Part shown: positions 9,272 to 20,957 of the stretch, piece after piece
Layout: each line of letters starts with the position of its first letter
How positions within the stretch are numbered: position 1 is the stretch's first letter
Source of the DNA: Microvirga flocculans ATCC BAA-817
GTDB taxonomy: Bacteria > Pseudomonadota > Alphaproteobacteria > Rhizobiales > Beijerinckiaceae
NCBI RefSeq assembly: GCF_000518665.1
Contig: NZ_JAEA01000012.1
Location: 1-64,000, forward strand
Length of the DNA stretch: 64,000 nt
Direction of reading: 5' to 3'
Position numbers and translations under genes: made by a program
Notes under the pieces: generated by a model
The model's database searches: none
Seen by the model: only the letters and a program-made list of their open reading frames with translations
Told to the model about the DNA's origin: nothing

Positions 9272-9310
9272 ATGACACATCCTGCTGCTCTTCTTCTGCG
9301 GATATGTCAT
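9272..9310 (+). promoter_or_regulatory. Leader hairpin spanning the start region of the first RTX gene
   Basis: 9272-9282 can pair with 9300-9310 over 11 positions with one mismatch, around a 17-nt loop. The 3' arm contains the only Shine-Dalgarno-like GGA (9300-9302) and the first two bases of the ATG at 9309. Folding in the mRNA would hide the initiation site. Confidence 0.5.
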
Positions 9311-11297
9311 GCCCAACCTTATCTACGATGCCTCCAATCCCCTTCCCGCGAGCGGCGTCAGCGCCCGGCTCGAACTGAACGGCATCGGTGCCGTCCTCAT
9401 CGATCTCGCCGTGACCAGCGACACGCTGTCGGCCATCCGCGCCACCGATACGCAGCGCATCATGATCGGGGTGAACGGCACGGCCATAGGCCATCTCTAC
9501 GGCCTCGACCTCCTGGGGGAATCCAACACCGTCTACAACGAGGGGACGATCGGTTCGGGAACGAGCACGGCGATTCTGTTCTCCGGGGGCGGAGCCCATT
9601 CCGTGATCAACCGGGGAACGATCACGGCAGCAGGCATGGCGATCGAGGGCAATGCTGGCAACGACCGGATCGTCAATGTGGGCCTGATCCAGACCACATC
9701 GGCTGCCGCCGGCGCCGCTCTGCTCGATCTCAAGGGCGGGGACGATTTTTACGACGGCGTCCTGGGGACCGTTTCCGGCGGAACCATCAAGCTCGGGATC
9801 GGCAATGACACTGCCTATGGCGGCGTGGGCCTGGAGACCTTCCTCGGCGGCGAAGGCAACGACTACCTCAATGGTGGAGCCGGGGCCGATACGGTAGACT
9901 ATTCGGAAGCGTCCAGCGGCGTGACCGTCAATCTCGGCATCGTGACGGAGCAGGCCGTGGGCGGCGGGCAGGGCAGCGACACCCTCATCGACATCGAAAA
10001 GATCGTTGGAAGCGCGCATCACGATTCGCTCACCGGCAATACGGCCAACAACACCCTCCTGGGCGGCGGCGGCAACGACACGCTCGAGGGTGGGCAGGGC
10101 GACGACCGGCTCGATGGCGGCACCGGCACCAATACGGCCCGGTATTCCGGCTCGTCAAGGGCCAAGGTCGACCTCAGAATAACGGGTTCCCAGAATACGA
10201 CCGGCTACGGATCCGATACCTTGATCGGGATCTCGAATCTGGAAGGCGGCTCGGGCGCGGATCATTTCATCGGCCATGACGGCAACAACAGGCTGGTCGG
10301 CAACGGCGGCGACGATACCCTCGAAGGCGGCAAGGGCGACGACGTCATCGAAGGCGGCAGCGGCCAGAACACGGCGGTCTTTTCCGGGACGAGCGCTCAA
10401 TACACGATCACCAGGAACGCCGATGGAACCGTCACCGTGGCCGACCAGCAGGCGGACCGTGACGGCAGCGATACGCTGAAAGACGTGCGTCTGGTGAAAT
10501 TCTCGGACAAGACCATCGCGCTCGCCAACAGCAACCCGTCGGATCTCTACCTGTCCAACACCTCTTTTTCCGAAAGCACACAAGTGGGGAAGGAGCTGGG
10601 ATACATCGCGGGATACGACCCTGATCGCGATCCTATTACCTACAGCATCGTGTCGGATCCAGACGGCTTGTTCGATCTGAACAACGACAAGATCGTCCTC
10701 AAGAAGGCCCTCGACTACGAAAAGGCCACGTCCCACAAGATCACGCTCATGGTGATGGACGCCTATGGCGGCTATCTCACCAAGACCTTTACCATCACCG
10801 TGCAGAACGTGATCGAGGCGACGCCGCTCGTCCGTACCGGCACGTCGAAATCGGACTCTCTGACCGGCGAATCGGGCAATGACCAGCTTCTCGGCCAGGC
10901 GGGTAACGACCAGCTCTCCGGTCAGAACGGCAATGACACGCTCAACGGTGGCAAGGGAAGCGACGTTCTCGTGGGCGGGACGGGGCGGGACGTCTTCATC
11001 TTCGACCAGAAGCCGAGCCCGAAACTGAATATCGACTACATCCAGGATTTCAACCCGACGGACGATACGATTCACCTGTCCAGGGCGATCTTTTCCAAGC
11101 TCTCGAAGGGGACCCTGGCGAGCAAGGCCTTCGTGGTCGGCGACCGCTTCAAGGACGCGGACGACCGCATCCTCTATCACAAGAAAGCCGGCGCCCTGTT
11201 CTACGATCCGGACGGGTCCGGATCGGCCCAGGCGATCCAGATCGCCAACATCTCGAAGAGCCTCAAGATCACGCACAAGGATTTCTTCGTCTTCTGA
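9309..11297 (+). CDS. RTX calcium-binding protein with a cadherin-like domain, type I secreted
   Basis: A 662-residue acidic, Gly/Asp-rich extracellular protein without an N-terminal signal peptide, typical of type I secretion substrates. Residues ~1-160 look like an irregular beta-helix. RTX nonapeptide clusters (GGEGNDYLNGG, GGGGNDTLEGGQGDDRLDGG and others) occur at about 180-195, 240-275, 318-356 and 515-560. Residues ~408-503 form a cadherin-like domain (DPDRDPITYSIVSDPDG...). The ~100-residue C-terminus ends LKITHKDFFVF, nearly matching the second RTX protein at 13034-14920 and probably carrying the secretion signal. No type I exporter genes lie nearby. Whether it is an adhesin, matrix protein or enzyme is unknown. 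Confidence 0.88.
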   Translation: MPNLIYDASNPLPASGVSARLELNGIGAVLIDLAVTSDTLSAIRATDTQRIMIGVNGTAIGHLYGLDLLGESNTVYNEGTIGSGTSTAILFSGGGAHSVINRGTITAAGMAIEGNAGNDRIVNVGLIQTTSAAAGAALLDLKGGDDFYDGVLGTVSGGTIKLGIGNDTAYGGVGLETFLGGEGNDYLNGGAGADTVDYSEASSGVTVNLGIVTEQAVGGGQGSDTLIDIEKIVGSAHHDSLTGNTANNTLLGGGGNDTLEGGQGDDRLDGGTGTNTARYSGSSRAKVDLRITGSQNTTGYGSDTLIGISNLEGGSGADHFIGHDGNNRLVGNGGDDTLEGGKGDDVIEGGSGQNTAVFSGTSAQYTITRNADGTVTVADQQADRDGSDTLKDVRLVKFSDKTIALANSNPSDLYLSNTSFSESTQVGKELGYIAGYDPDRDPITYSIVSDPDGLFDLNNDKIVLKKALDYEKATSHKITLMVMDAYGGYLTKTFTITVQNVIEATPLVRTGTSKSDSLTGESGNDQLLGQAGNDQLSGQNGNDTLNGGKGSDVLVGGTGRDVFIFDQKPSPKLNIDYIQDFNPTDDTIHLSRAIFSKLSKGTLASKAFVVGDRFKDADDRILYHKKAGALFYDPDGSGSAQAIQIANISKSLKITHKDFFVF

Positions 11298-11354
11298 CGC
11301 ATTTGCGTCTTTGACGGCGAACCGGCCCGCGTGGCCGGGCATCCTCAAAACAGA

Positions 11355-11384
11355 AGACCCGGCGCGGGATCCCGCGCCGGGTCT
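11355..11384. terminator. Bidirectional terminator between the first RTX gene and ppa
   Basis: A perfect 30-bp palindrome (11355-11369 with 11370-11384), extended by CAG/CTG and A/T-rich flanks (AAAA at 11347, GTTT at 11385). It lies between the convergent stops of the RTX gene (11297) and ppa (11430). Confidence 0.85.
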
Positions 11385-11429
11385 GTTTCATGCAGCCGGA
11401 AAAGCACCGGCCGTGATGGTTTTTTGAGC

Positions 11430-11957
11430 CTACTTCTTCGCCCGCTCGATTGCTTCGACGATCAGGCGCTTGGCTTCCTCGGCATCGCCCCAGCGGATGA
11501 TCTTGGCCCATTTGCCAGGCTCGAGGTCCTTGTAGTGCTCGAAGAAATGCTCGATCTGCTTGATCGTGATCTCGGGCAGGTCCGTGTAGTTCGCCACGCG
11601 GTCGTAGCGCTGCGTGAGCTTGCTCGACGGAACGGCGATGATCTTCTCGTCCTGGCCGCCGTCGTCCTCCATGACCAGCACGCCGACCGGGCGCACGTTC
11701 ATGACCGCGCCCGGCGCGATGGCGCGGGTGTTTGCGATCAGCACGTCGCAGGGGTCGCCGTCGCCGGACAGGGTGTGCGGAATGAAGCCGTAGTTTCCGG
11801 GATACCGCATGGCGGTATAGAGGAAGCGGTCGACGAACAGGGCTCCCGATTCCTTGTCCATCTCGTACTTGATGGGTTCGCCGCCGATCGGCACTTCGAT
11901 GACGACGTTCACGTCGTTCGGCGGGTTCTTTCCAATCTTGATTGCGTCGAGGCGCAT
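11430..11957 (-). CDS. ppa: Inorganic pyrophosphatase
   Basis: Hydrolyses pyrophosphate to phosphate and so drives biosynthetic reactions. The 175-residue family I enzyme starts at the ATG at 11957 ([19 protein letters not shown]), with GGAG 10 nt upstream; longer frames extend into noncoding DNA. The signatures [22 protein letters not shown] and DGDPCDVLI, with the Mg-binding aspartates, are intact. It sits alone between the two RTX genes. Confidence 0.97.
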   Translation of the reverse strand: MRLDAIKIGKNPPNDVNVVIEVPIGGEPIKYEMDKESGALFVDRFLYTAMRYPGNYGFIPHTLSGDGDPCDVLIANTRAIAPGAVMNVRPVGVLVMEDDGGQDEKIIAVPSSKLTQRYDRVANYTDLPEITIKQIEHFFEHYKDLEPGKWAKIIRWGDAEEAKRLIVEAIERAKK

Positions 11958-12203
11958 AGAGGTGTTCTCCGGAACAAGGCTTGAGCATTTTCCTCGGCGA
12001 GGCGTCCGGCCGGGAAGGGGACGTCGCGGCACCGGTGAAAAGGCGGCAAAAGCGAGACGTGAGAGCGGCTTAGGCCTTATGGCCGGAAGGCCGCTCCCGG
12101 AAGCTCGGACGCTTCACTAACCGGAGCGGGCTCCGGCAACAAGGACCGGAAACCGAATTTTTCGAGCAATTTAGCCGAAAGAAGGCCGTTTTGAGTCCAG
12201 GCT

Positions 12204-12710
12204 TCAGCGGAACAGATAAGCGACCTTGGCGAGCGGCGTCCCGCCGATGCGCTCCTCGACGCGGGCGATCGGCTCCCCGCCCAGGCCTGCGTAGAAGGCG
12301 CAGGCGCGGGCGTTGTCCGCGAGCGCCCAGACCGCGATCCTGTCGAGCCCCCTGTCCTTCAGGTCGTTGCGGACGGCCTTGAACAGGCGCCGCCCGAAGC
12401 CGAGGCCCTGATGTTCCGGCCGCAGGTAAAGCTCGTCGATCTCCCCGTTCGCCGGCAGCGATCGGTCGCGGCAGCGGCCGTAGGACGCATAGCCGACCGC
12501 GCCCTGGCCGAGATCCAGCACCACGAGCGGCCGCCCGCGGGAAATGGTGGAGCGCCACCAGCGCTCGCTTCGACGGGACAGCATCTTCTCCAGGGTGATG
12601 CCAGGAATGATGCCGAGATAGGCTTCCCGCCAGGCGGCATCGAAAACCTTCGACAGAGCAGCGGCGTCATCGGGCTTTGCGTGACGGATACTGACGAGAA
12701 GGTCGCTCAT
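12204..12710 (-). CDS. GNAT family N-acetyltransferase
   Basis: A 168-residue single-domain acetyltransferase. The acetyl-CoA-binding motif A is visible as IDELYLRPEHQGLGFGRRLFKAVRNDL, with the expected Q/R-x-x-G-x-G/A pattern, followed by the family's C-terminal N-x-x-A-x-x-F-Y (NARACAFYAGLGG). The substrate cannot be told. It is a monocistronic gene downstream of ppa on the other side of a 246-bp gap in which I see no clear feature. Confidence 0.9.
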   Translation of the reverse strand: MSDLLVSIRHAKPDDAAALSKVFDAAWREAYLGIIPGITLEKMLSRRSERWWRSTISRGRPLVVLDLGQGAVGYASYGRCRDRSLPANGEIDELYLRPEHQGLGFGRRLFKAVRNDLKDRGLDRIAVWALADNARACAFYAGLGGEPIARVEERIGGTPLAKVAYLFR

Positions 12711-13033
12711 GGCTCTGGCAAAGGGTTGAGAGGCAACGAATTCAGTTTCCGCCTGGAAAGGTTAACGCGCCCTTAACAAATGCGGAAGCCGATTGGTGAA
12801 ACCGTTGCTATGTAAGCAAAAGCAGCCGCGTTGGGGCTAGGTAAAAACGCCGCAACGGGGCGGGCGACCATGCCCGGAGCGGCCCTGCCGCGCTCATGAC
12901 GACACCTGCGGGATGTGTCGTGCCAGACTTGCAATCCTGAGATGGTTTGAATCGTTCGCGACCTTGGTAAGACAAAATTACCTATGGGAAGGAAACAGGA
13001 AATCACCTTCCTCGCAGGCAAGAGGAAGGTGCG
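12711..13033. other. Intergenic region between the GNAT gene and the second RTX gene
   Basis: A divergent 323-bp region that must hold the promoters of both neighbours. It contains an inverted repeat ACGACAC-N9-GTGTCGT (12899-12921), a possible operator, and the ribosome-site hairpin listed separately. No credible small gene is seen. Confidence 0.6.
13004..13031 (+). promoter_or_regulatory. Perfect 10-bp hairpin covering the ribosome site of the second RTX gene
   Basis: CACCTTCCTC (13004-13013) pairs perfectly with GAGGAAGGTG (13022-13031) around an 8-nt loop. The 3' arm contains the Shine-Dalgarno sequence AGGAAGG (13023-13029), and the ATG follows at 13034. The arm geometry is that of an anti-Shine-Dalgarno translational control element. 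Confidence 0.7.
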
Positions 13034-14920
13034 ATGGCCGGTTCTACATTCGATTCTTCTACGAATACCTACCGGCTCGATCCCGGCACGCAGGACTTTT
13101 TCCTGGTCGACGAGCACGGGCAAGGCTTGGCCCATGTCACAGGCAATGCCCTGGACAATCTCATCACCGGCAACGACGCCGACAATATCCTCGACGGCCT
13201 GGAAGGAGCGGACACCCTGCGCGGGGGGCTCGGCAACGATACGTGTTATGTCGACCAGAGCGACGATGCCGTCATCGAGGCTGACGGCGAGGGAAGCCTC
13301 GACCTCATCATCGCCTATGCCTCCTATGCCCTGCCCGACTACGTAGAGATTCTCGAACTGCGCGGCATGGAGCCGCTCGATGGAACGGGCAACAACCAGG
13401 CGAACGATATCATCGGCAATAACAGCGACAATGTCCTCGACGGTCTCGACGGCGACGACCGACTGTTCGCATCGGCCGGACACGACACCCTGAGGGGCGG
13501 CGCGGGGGCGGACAGTCTTTGGGGCGGCGATGGCGACGATACCTTCATCCTCGACGAAGACGATGCGGTCGTCGAAAATCTCAACGGCGGCACCGATCGG
13601 GTGATCGCATCCTTCAGCTACACGCTCGGCGACCATCTCGAGAATCTGCGGCTGACCGGAAGCCTGTCTCTCACCGGGCGCGGCAACGGCCTCGACAACG
13701 AGCTCGTCGGCGCGCTGGGCAACGACACCCTCGAAGGGCTCGACGGGCACGATACGCTCGATGGCGGTGCCGGTGCAGACAGCATGGCCGGCGGTGAGGG
13801 AGACGATCTCTACCGGGTCGATGACGTCGGCGATCTCGTCGTGGAGATCGATGGGCAGGGGCAGGACCGGGTCGAGACACTGGTCAGCTACAGCCTGAGC
13901 GCCTTCGTGGAGGATCTGTTCGCCTCCGGCAGTGCCGCCATTCACCTGACCGGCAACGCGCTCGCAAACCGGATCCAGGGCAATGTCGCGGCCAATATCC
14001 TGGACGGCGGCGCCGGTGCGGACAGCCTTGCGGGAGGAGCCGGAAACGACACCTATCTTGTCGATGCAGCCGATGTGATCACCGAGCACGCGGGCGAGGG
14101 CATCGATACGGTGCTCGCAGGCTTCTCCTACGCGCTCGGAGAACACCTCGAAAACCTGACGGCTACCGGCTCCGACGCCATCCGCCTCACCGGCAACGGG
14201 CTTGCCAACACGCTCGTAGGCAACAAAGCCTCAAACACCCTACAGGGGCTCGCCGGCAACGACCGGCTCGACGGTGGCGCAGGCAACGACGTGCTGAACG
14301 GAAGCACGGGCGCTGACGCCATGTATGGCGGCAGCGGAAACGATGTCTTCTACGTCGATAACGCCCGCGACCGGGTGTACGAATACACGAAGGGTGGCAC
14401 GGACACGGTCTATACGGCGGTCAGCTTCACCATGAGCGCGACGGCCGAAATCGAGAAACTCACCGCCACGGGCAAGTCGAGCGTTTCGCTCACCGGCAAC
14501 AAATACGCCAACACGATCACCGGCAATACCGGCAACAACAAGATCCATGGCGGGCTCGGCAACGACGTGCTCAAGGGTGGATCGGGCAAGGATGCCTTCG
14601 TATTCGACACGAAGCCGAATACGAAGGCCAACCGGGATAAGATCGCGGATTTCAGCGTGAAGGACGACGCGATCTGGCTCGAGAATAAGGTCTTCACCAA
14701 GCTCGGGAAATCCGGCTCCGAGAAGAAGCCGGCGCAGCTGAAGAAGGATTTCTTCACCGTCGGCTCCAAGGCCAAGGACAAGAACGACTACCTCGTCTAC
14801 GACAATAAGAAGGGCGTGCTCTATTACGACGCCGACGGCTCCGGAAAAGGCAAGGCGGTGGAGATCGCCACCCTCTCCAAGAACCTCAAGATGACCCACA
14901 AGGACTTCTTCATCATCTGA
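13034..14920 (+). CDS. RTX calcium-binding protein with five ~80-95-residue repeats, type I secreted
   Basis: A 628-residue acidic protein, no signal peptide. Five imperfect modules each combine an RTX nonapeptide run (GGxGxDxLx) with a beta-rich block of the type GNDTYLVD...GIDTVLAGFSYALGEHLENL...LTGNGLANTLVGN. The last ~110 residues turn lysine-rich and end LKMTHKDFFII, closely matching the end of the first RTX protein. Secretion by a type I exporter encoded elsewhere is inferred, as is folding on calcium outside the cell. The two RTX genes look like products of domain shuffling around a shared C-terminal cassette. No enzymatic domain is recognisable. Confidence 0.88.
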   Translation: MAGSTFDSSTNTYRLDPGTQDFFLVDEHGQGLAHVTGNALDNLITGNDADNILDGLEGADTLRGGLGNDTCYVDQSDDAVIEADGEGSLDLIIAYASYALPDYVEILELRGMEPLDGTGNNQANDIIGNNSDNVLDGLDGDDRLFASAGHDTLRGGAGADSLWGGDGDDTFILDEDDAVVENLNGGTDRVIASFSYTLGDHLENLRLTGSLSLTGRGNGLDNELVGALGNDTLEGLDGHDTLDGGAGADSMAGGEGDDLYRVDDVGDLVVEIDGQGQDRVETLVSYSLSAFVEDLFASGSAAIHLTGNALANRIQGNVAANILDGGAGADSLAGGAGNDTYLVDAADVITEHAGEGIDTVLAGFSYALGEHLENLTATGSDAIRLTGNGLANTLVGNKASNTLQGLAGNDRLDGGAGNDVLNGSTGADAMYGGSGNDVFYVDNARDRVYEYTKGGTDTVYTAVSFTMSATAEIEKLTATGKSSVSLTGNKYANTITGNTGNNKIHGGLGNDVLKGGSGKDAFVFDTKPNTKANRDKIADFSVKDDAIWLENKVFTKLGKSGSEKKPAQLKKDFFTVGSKAKDKNDYLVYDNKKGVLYYDADGSGKGKAVEIATLSKNLKMTHKDFFII

Positions 14921-14932
14921 TCCAAAAGAAAA

Positions 14933-14960
14933 CGCGGCGCTCCATTGCCGGAGCGCCGCG
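14933..14960. terminator. Terminator between the second RTX gene and acnA
   Basis: An 11-bp perfect GC-rich stem (14933-14943 with 14950-14960) and 6-nt loop between convergent genes. The T-run is better on the minus strand (AAAAGAAAA at 14924-14932), so it serves acnA well and probably both. Confidence 0.8.
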
Positions 14961-15017
14961 CTTGTCTTCAACGGTCCGCCCGCTCCTCGTCCAAGGAGCG
15001 GGCGTTTTGTTTTTCGC

Positions 15018-17723
<2,706 letters not shown>

Positions 17724-17921
17724 GGCGAATCCTCGCGTGCATTTGGGTTACGAACGGTGTGTTCGGCCGAAAGCGCGAAAAGCGCGCGCCGCTCCGGGGG
17801 CGCCCGGACAGGGGAAAAGCGCGCGAGGCGGATTGGACGCCTTGGCGCGCGGCGCAGCCGAGGGTGCTATAGATCATTTCGAACCGTCCGGCTACACGGT
17901 TTAGAACCATTCTGGGGTGCA

Positions 17922-18575
17922 ATGAGGGCAGGGGTCGCTGGTTTGCGTCTGAGCGTTAACAATTTGGCCTGCGAGCGGGGGGAGCGGCGCATCTTCGAAG
18001 GCGTCTCCTTCGCACTCCGGCCCGGCGAGGCCCTGGTGATCACCGGGCGCAACGGGGCGGGCAAATCCTCCCTCCTCGACATCCTGGCCGGACGCCTGCA
18101 TCCCGCGTCGGGAACGATTCTCCTGGAGGGCGCGGGCGAGCGGACCCTGCCCGAGTGCCTGCATTACATCGGGCACCGCGACGCCCTCAAAGCCGCACTG
18201 ACGGCCGAGGAGAACCTCACCTTCGCCCGCGACTTCCTCGGGCATCCGGCCCTGAGCGCCCGCGAGGCCCTGGAGGCGGTGGGGCTAGCCCATGCGGCGC
18301 GCCTGCCGGTGGCCTATCTCTCGGCGGGCCAGCGTCGCCGGGTGGCGCTTGCCCGGCTCTTGGTGGCGCAGAGGCCGCTCTGGCTTCTGGACGAGCCCAC
18401 ATCGGCCCTCGATGCCGCCTCCCAGGAAAACCTGCGCCTCCTTCTCGAACGCCATCGGGAGAACGGCGGCATGATCGCGGCCACGACCCATTCGCCCCTG
18501 TTCCTGAGGGACGCGCAGGAGATCAGGATCGAGCGCACCCGGCTCTCCGCCGCCGTCACGGGAGAGGGCGCATGA
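17922..18575 (+). CDS. ccmA: Heme exporter ATP-binding protein CcmA
   Basis: ATPase of the CcmABCD complex that releases holo-CcmE during cytochrome c maturation. The start at 17922 (MRAGVAGLRLSVNNLACERG) gives 217 aa; the open frame far upstream is the acnA shadow. Walker A GRNGAGKSSLLDILAG, signature LSAGQRRRVALARLL and Walker B LWLLDEPTSALD are complete. The stop overlaps the ccmB start (ATGA at 18572), so the two are translationally coupled. Confidence 0.95.
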   Translation: MRAGVAGLRLSVNNLACERGERRIFEGVSFALRPGEALVITGRNGAGKSSLLDILAGRLHPASGTILLEGAGERTLPECLHYIGHRDALKAALTAEENLTFARDFLGHPALSAREALEAVGLAHAARLPVAYLSAGQRRRVALARLLVAQRPLWLLDEPTSALDAASQENLRLLLERHRENGGMIAATTHSPLFLRDAQEIRIERTRLSAAVTGEGA

Positions 18576-19240
18576 TCCGCTCTTTCCATGCCCTCCTGAT
18601 CCGCGACCTGAAGCTCGCCGCGCGCGTGGGCGGTTCGGGCGTCATGGGGCTCATCTTCTTTCTGATGATCGTGACGCTTATCCCCTTCGGCCTCGGGCCC
18701 GATCTGAACCTTCTCGCGCGCATCGGCCCGGCGATCCTCTGGATCGCGGCGCTGCTCGCCACGCTCATCGGCCTCGACCGGCTCTTCCAGGCCGACCAGG
18801 AGGACGGGTCCCTCGATCTCCTGCGCCTCTCCCATGCGCCGATGGAGGTGGTGGTGCTGGCGAAGGTCGTGGCCTATTGGCTCGTGACGGGCCTGCCGCT
18901 TGCCATCGCCGCGCCCTTCCTCGGCCTGCTCGTGGCGCTCTCGCCCGAGGGCATGCTCGCCATGGTGGCGACGCTTCTGGTGGGCACGCCCGCGCTCACC
19001 TTCATCGGCGCGGTGGGCGCGGCGCTCACCGCAAGCCTGCGGCGCGGCGGGCTGATCCTGGCGATCCTGGTCCTGCCCCTCATGATCCCGACCCTGATCT
19101 TCGGGGTCTCGGCGGCCAATGCGGCTGTCGGCGGGACGATCCCGTTCATGACGCCGTTCCTCGTGCTCGTCGCCCTGACCCTGTTCGCGGCGGTGGTCGG
19201 CACGGTGGGAGCCGCGGCGGCGCTTCGGTCGGGGGAATAA
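18572..19240 (+). CDS. ccmB: Heme exporter membrane protein CcmB
   Basis: Integral membrane subunit of the Ccm system I complex; 222 aa with about six hydrophobic helices. The ATG at 18572 overlaps the end of ccmA by 4 bp. Family-typical stretches include LLIRDLKLAAR at the N-terminus and LILAILVLPLMIPTLIFGV near the C-terminus. Unusually, ccmC does not follow: it is 1,971 bp away, past two unrelated genes. Confidence 0.94.
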   Translation: MIRSFHALLIRDLKLAARVGGSGVMGLIFFLMIVTLIPFGLGPDLNLLARIGPAILWIAALLATLIGLDRLFQADQEDGSLDLLRLSHAPMEVVVLAKVVAYWLVTGLPLAIAAPFLGLLVALSPEGMLAMVATLLVGTPALTFIGAVGAALTASLRRGGLILAILVLPLMIPTLIFGVSAANAAVGGTIPFMTPFLVLVALTLFAAVVGTVGAAAALRSGE

Positions 19241-19492
19241 GAAGGCAAATCGTTCAGGCGGCTCGGCTGAATGCCGCCTCGAAATCCTCTACGCTCTGTC
19301 CACGTCATCTGGACTGATCATAGCGGCTTCCTTGGGGCCAAAATCGGCCTGCAGACCGACATGTCTATTTGGCAGAAAACAAGACATCTCTATCTTGCGG
19401 TGGTATTTGTGAGAGTGGAGTTCGGCTGGTCAGTAAATCGTCAGAAATGTATAGGTAGCATACTGCGTCTACATCAAAATTTGTGAGATACT

Positions 19493-19795
19493 ATGAAAGA
19501 AAAGTTCAGGATGGCGTTATGGTTCTGCATAATGGCGTGCTTTGGCCTTATCTTCGGGCTGCTACTCATAGGATTCACAATGGAAAATGTCGCTTTCGTA
19601 GATGGGCGTCGCCTCGATCTCGCTAACTACAATGATGTTGTGCAACTGTTGAATAAAAAATCTAGAAAATATACTTCCTTTGCTGGTGGATACCTCCCAG
19701 GATGGCATTGGTCACTTACCATCCCCGCGCTCTTTACCGTAGTATTCGGACTTTTAGGGATTTACCTTTCCCAACGTCCGCGAGCGGGACTTTAG
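19493..19795 (+). CDS. Small AT-rich membrane protein of unknown function
   Basis: A 100-residue protein with hydrophobic segments at about residues 8-29 and 73-92, and a soluble loop between (DGRRLDLANYNDVVQLLNKKSRKY). I recognise no family. Base composition and codon use are much more AT-rich than the neighbours (codons such as AAA, ATA, TTA, AAT), and the preceding ~170 bp are also AT-rich. It lies inside the break between ccmB and ccmC. Both features suggest recent acquisition. The start at 19493 lacks a strong ribosome site, so expression is uncertain. Confidence 0.55.
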   Translation: MKEKFRMALWFCIMACFGLIFGLLLIGFTMENVAFVDGRRLDLANYNDVVQLLNKKSRKYTSFAGGYLPGWHWSLTIPALFTVVFGLLGIYLSQRPRAGL

Positions 19796-19961
19796 TGCGT
19801 CCAGTGCCCTTACCCTCGAATGAAGGCGCTTAAGTCGGTCTCAGGCTCCGCCTGTCCGGCGATCTTGCAATCACCTTGATCCGCAGACCAGTATGAGCGC
19901 CATGTTTGGGTAACAACCCGAATTTGGCGAAGCGAAGAAGGAGACGACTTACGACGTTGCC

Positions 19962-20957
19962 TCACGGACGCAGGCTGATCCCGAAGGCCTGCTCGATGGC
20001 GGGCTTGCCCTCCCGCTCCACGCGGTAGATCGCGCGGTAGAGGCCGGAGCGGAATCCGCCCTCCGGCTGCCTGATCCCGGCGAAGGCCATCCATTGCGCC
20101 TTGTCGCGGTCGAGGGGCGGGGCCTTGTTCTGGGCGACCGGCTTGCCGTCGGGATCGAACAGGGTCAGCGTCTGGATGTCGCCGCCTTTGAGGCCGATGG
20201 CGCGCACATAGGCCACGAGGGCGGGGGACCGCGTCGTCGGAATGGCCTGTTCGGCCGCGCCCGATTCGATGGCCTCCATGGTCACCGGCCCGGAGGCGAA
20301 GCCCTTGTTCAGTACGCTTCCCGCCTGGTAGGCGAGGGGCCGCTGGAGCGAGGCCTCCCACAGGGACGCACCGCTGCCGCCGCAGGATTGCTCGGACGCG
20401 CCAGGGGCGAAGGGGTCGACGGTCTTGCCGTCCTTGCGCAGGGTGAAGTGCAGGTGCGGGAATTCGGTCATGCCGGAAAGCCCGATCCGGCCGATTCGGT
20501 CGCCCGCCTTTACGACGTCGCCCGGCTTCATGGCGAGGCTGCCCTTCGCCATGTGGCAGTACTGCGCCTCCCAGCCGTTGCCGTGATCGACGACGGCGCC
20601 GTTGCCGCATTCGGTATTCTCGACGTTCTGCCGCCCGCGCTCGGCGACAGAGACGTCGTCGACGCCGTCGCGGATGCGCAGCACCGTGCCGTCGGCGGCC
20701 GCGACCACGTCCACGCCCGCCTTCTGCGCCGCCAGGGTCGGGATGCGGATGTCGGTGCCGTCATGGCCGTCGTAGGTGAGCGTGCCGCATCGATAGTCGC
20801 GCGCCGCGGGCGAGGGATCGCGGTCCACGTAGTGCTGGACGAAGCAGGTGCGCCCGATCTCGCAGGCGACGGGCCAACGGAACGAGATCTCCTGCGCCTG
20901 CACGGTCCCTGCTAAGCCGGCGGCGATGGCAAGGAGGCCGAAGGGGGATAAGCGCAT
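19962..20957 (-). CDS. M23 family metallopeptidase (peptidoglycan endopeptidase-like)
   Basis: A 331-residue secreted protein from the ATG at 20957, with GGAG 8 nt upstream. The signal peptide is MRLSPFGLLAIAAGLAGTVQA. The LytM/M23 zinc site is complete: HDGTD gives the first His and Asp, and HLHF gives the final His pair. An immunoglobulin-like C-terminal part follows (residues ~215-331). It may cleave peptidoglycan cross-links or act as a scaffold. It is transcribed against the flanking ccm genes, which it separates. Confidence 0.88.
   Translation of the reverse strand: MRLSPFGLLAIAAGLAGTVQAQEISFRWPVACEIGRTCFVQHYVDRDPSPAARDYRCGTLTYDGHDGTDIRIPTLAAQKAGVDVVAAADGTVLRIRDGVDDVSVAERGRQNVENTECGNGAVVDHGNGWEAQYCHMAKGSLAMKPGDVVKAGDRIGRIGLSGMTEFPHLHFTLRKDGKTVDPFAPGASEQSCGGSGASLWEASLQRPLAYQAGSVLNKGFASGPVTMEAIESGAAEQAIPTTRSPALVAYVRAIGLKGGDIQTLTLFDPDGKPVAQNKAPPLDRDKAQWMAFAGIRQPEGGFRSGLYRAIYRVEREGKPAIEQAFGISLRP

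Noticed and set aside
9800-14600. Dense short direct repeats that look array-like
   Set aside because: They are RTX nonapeptide codons within two protein genes, with no constant repeat/spacer pattern, so not a CRISPR array.
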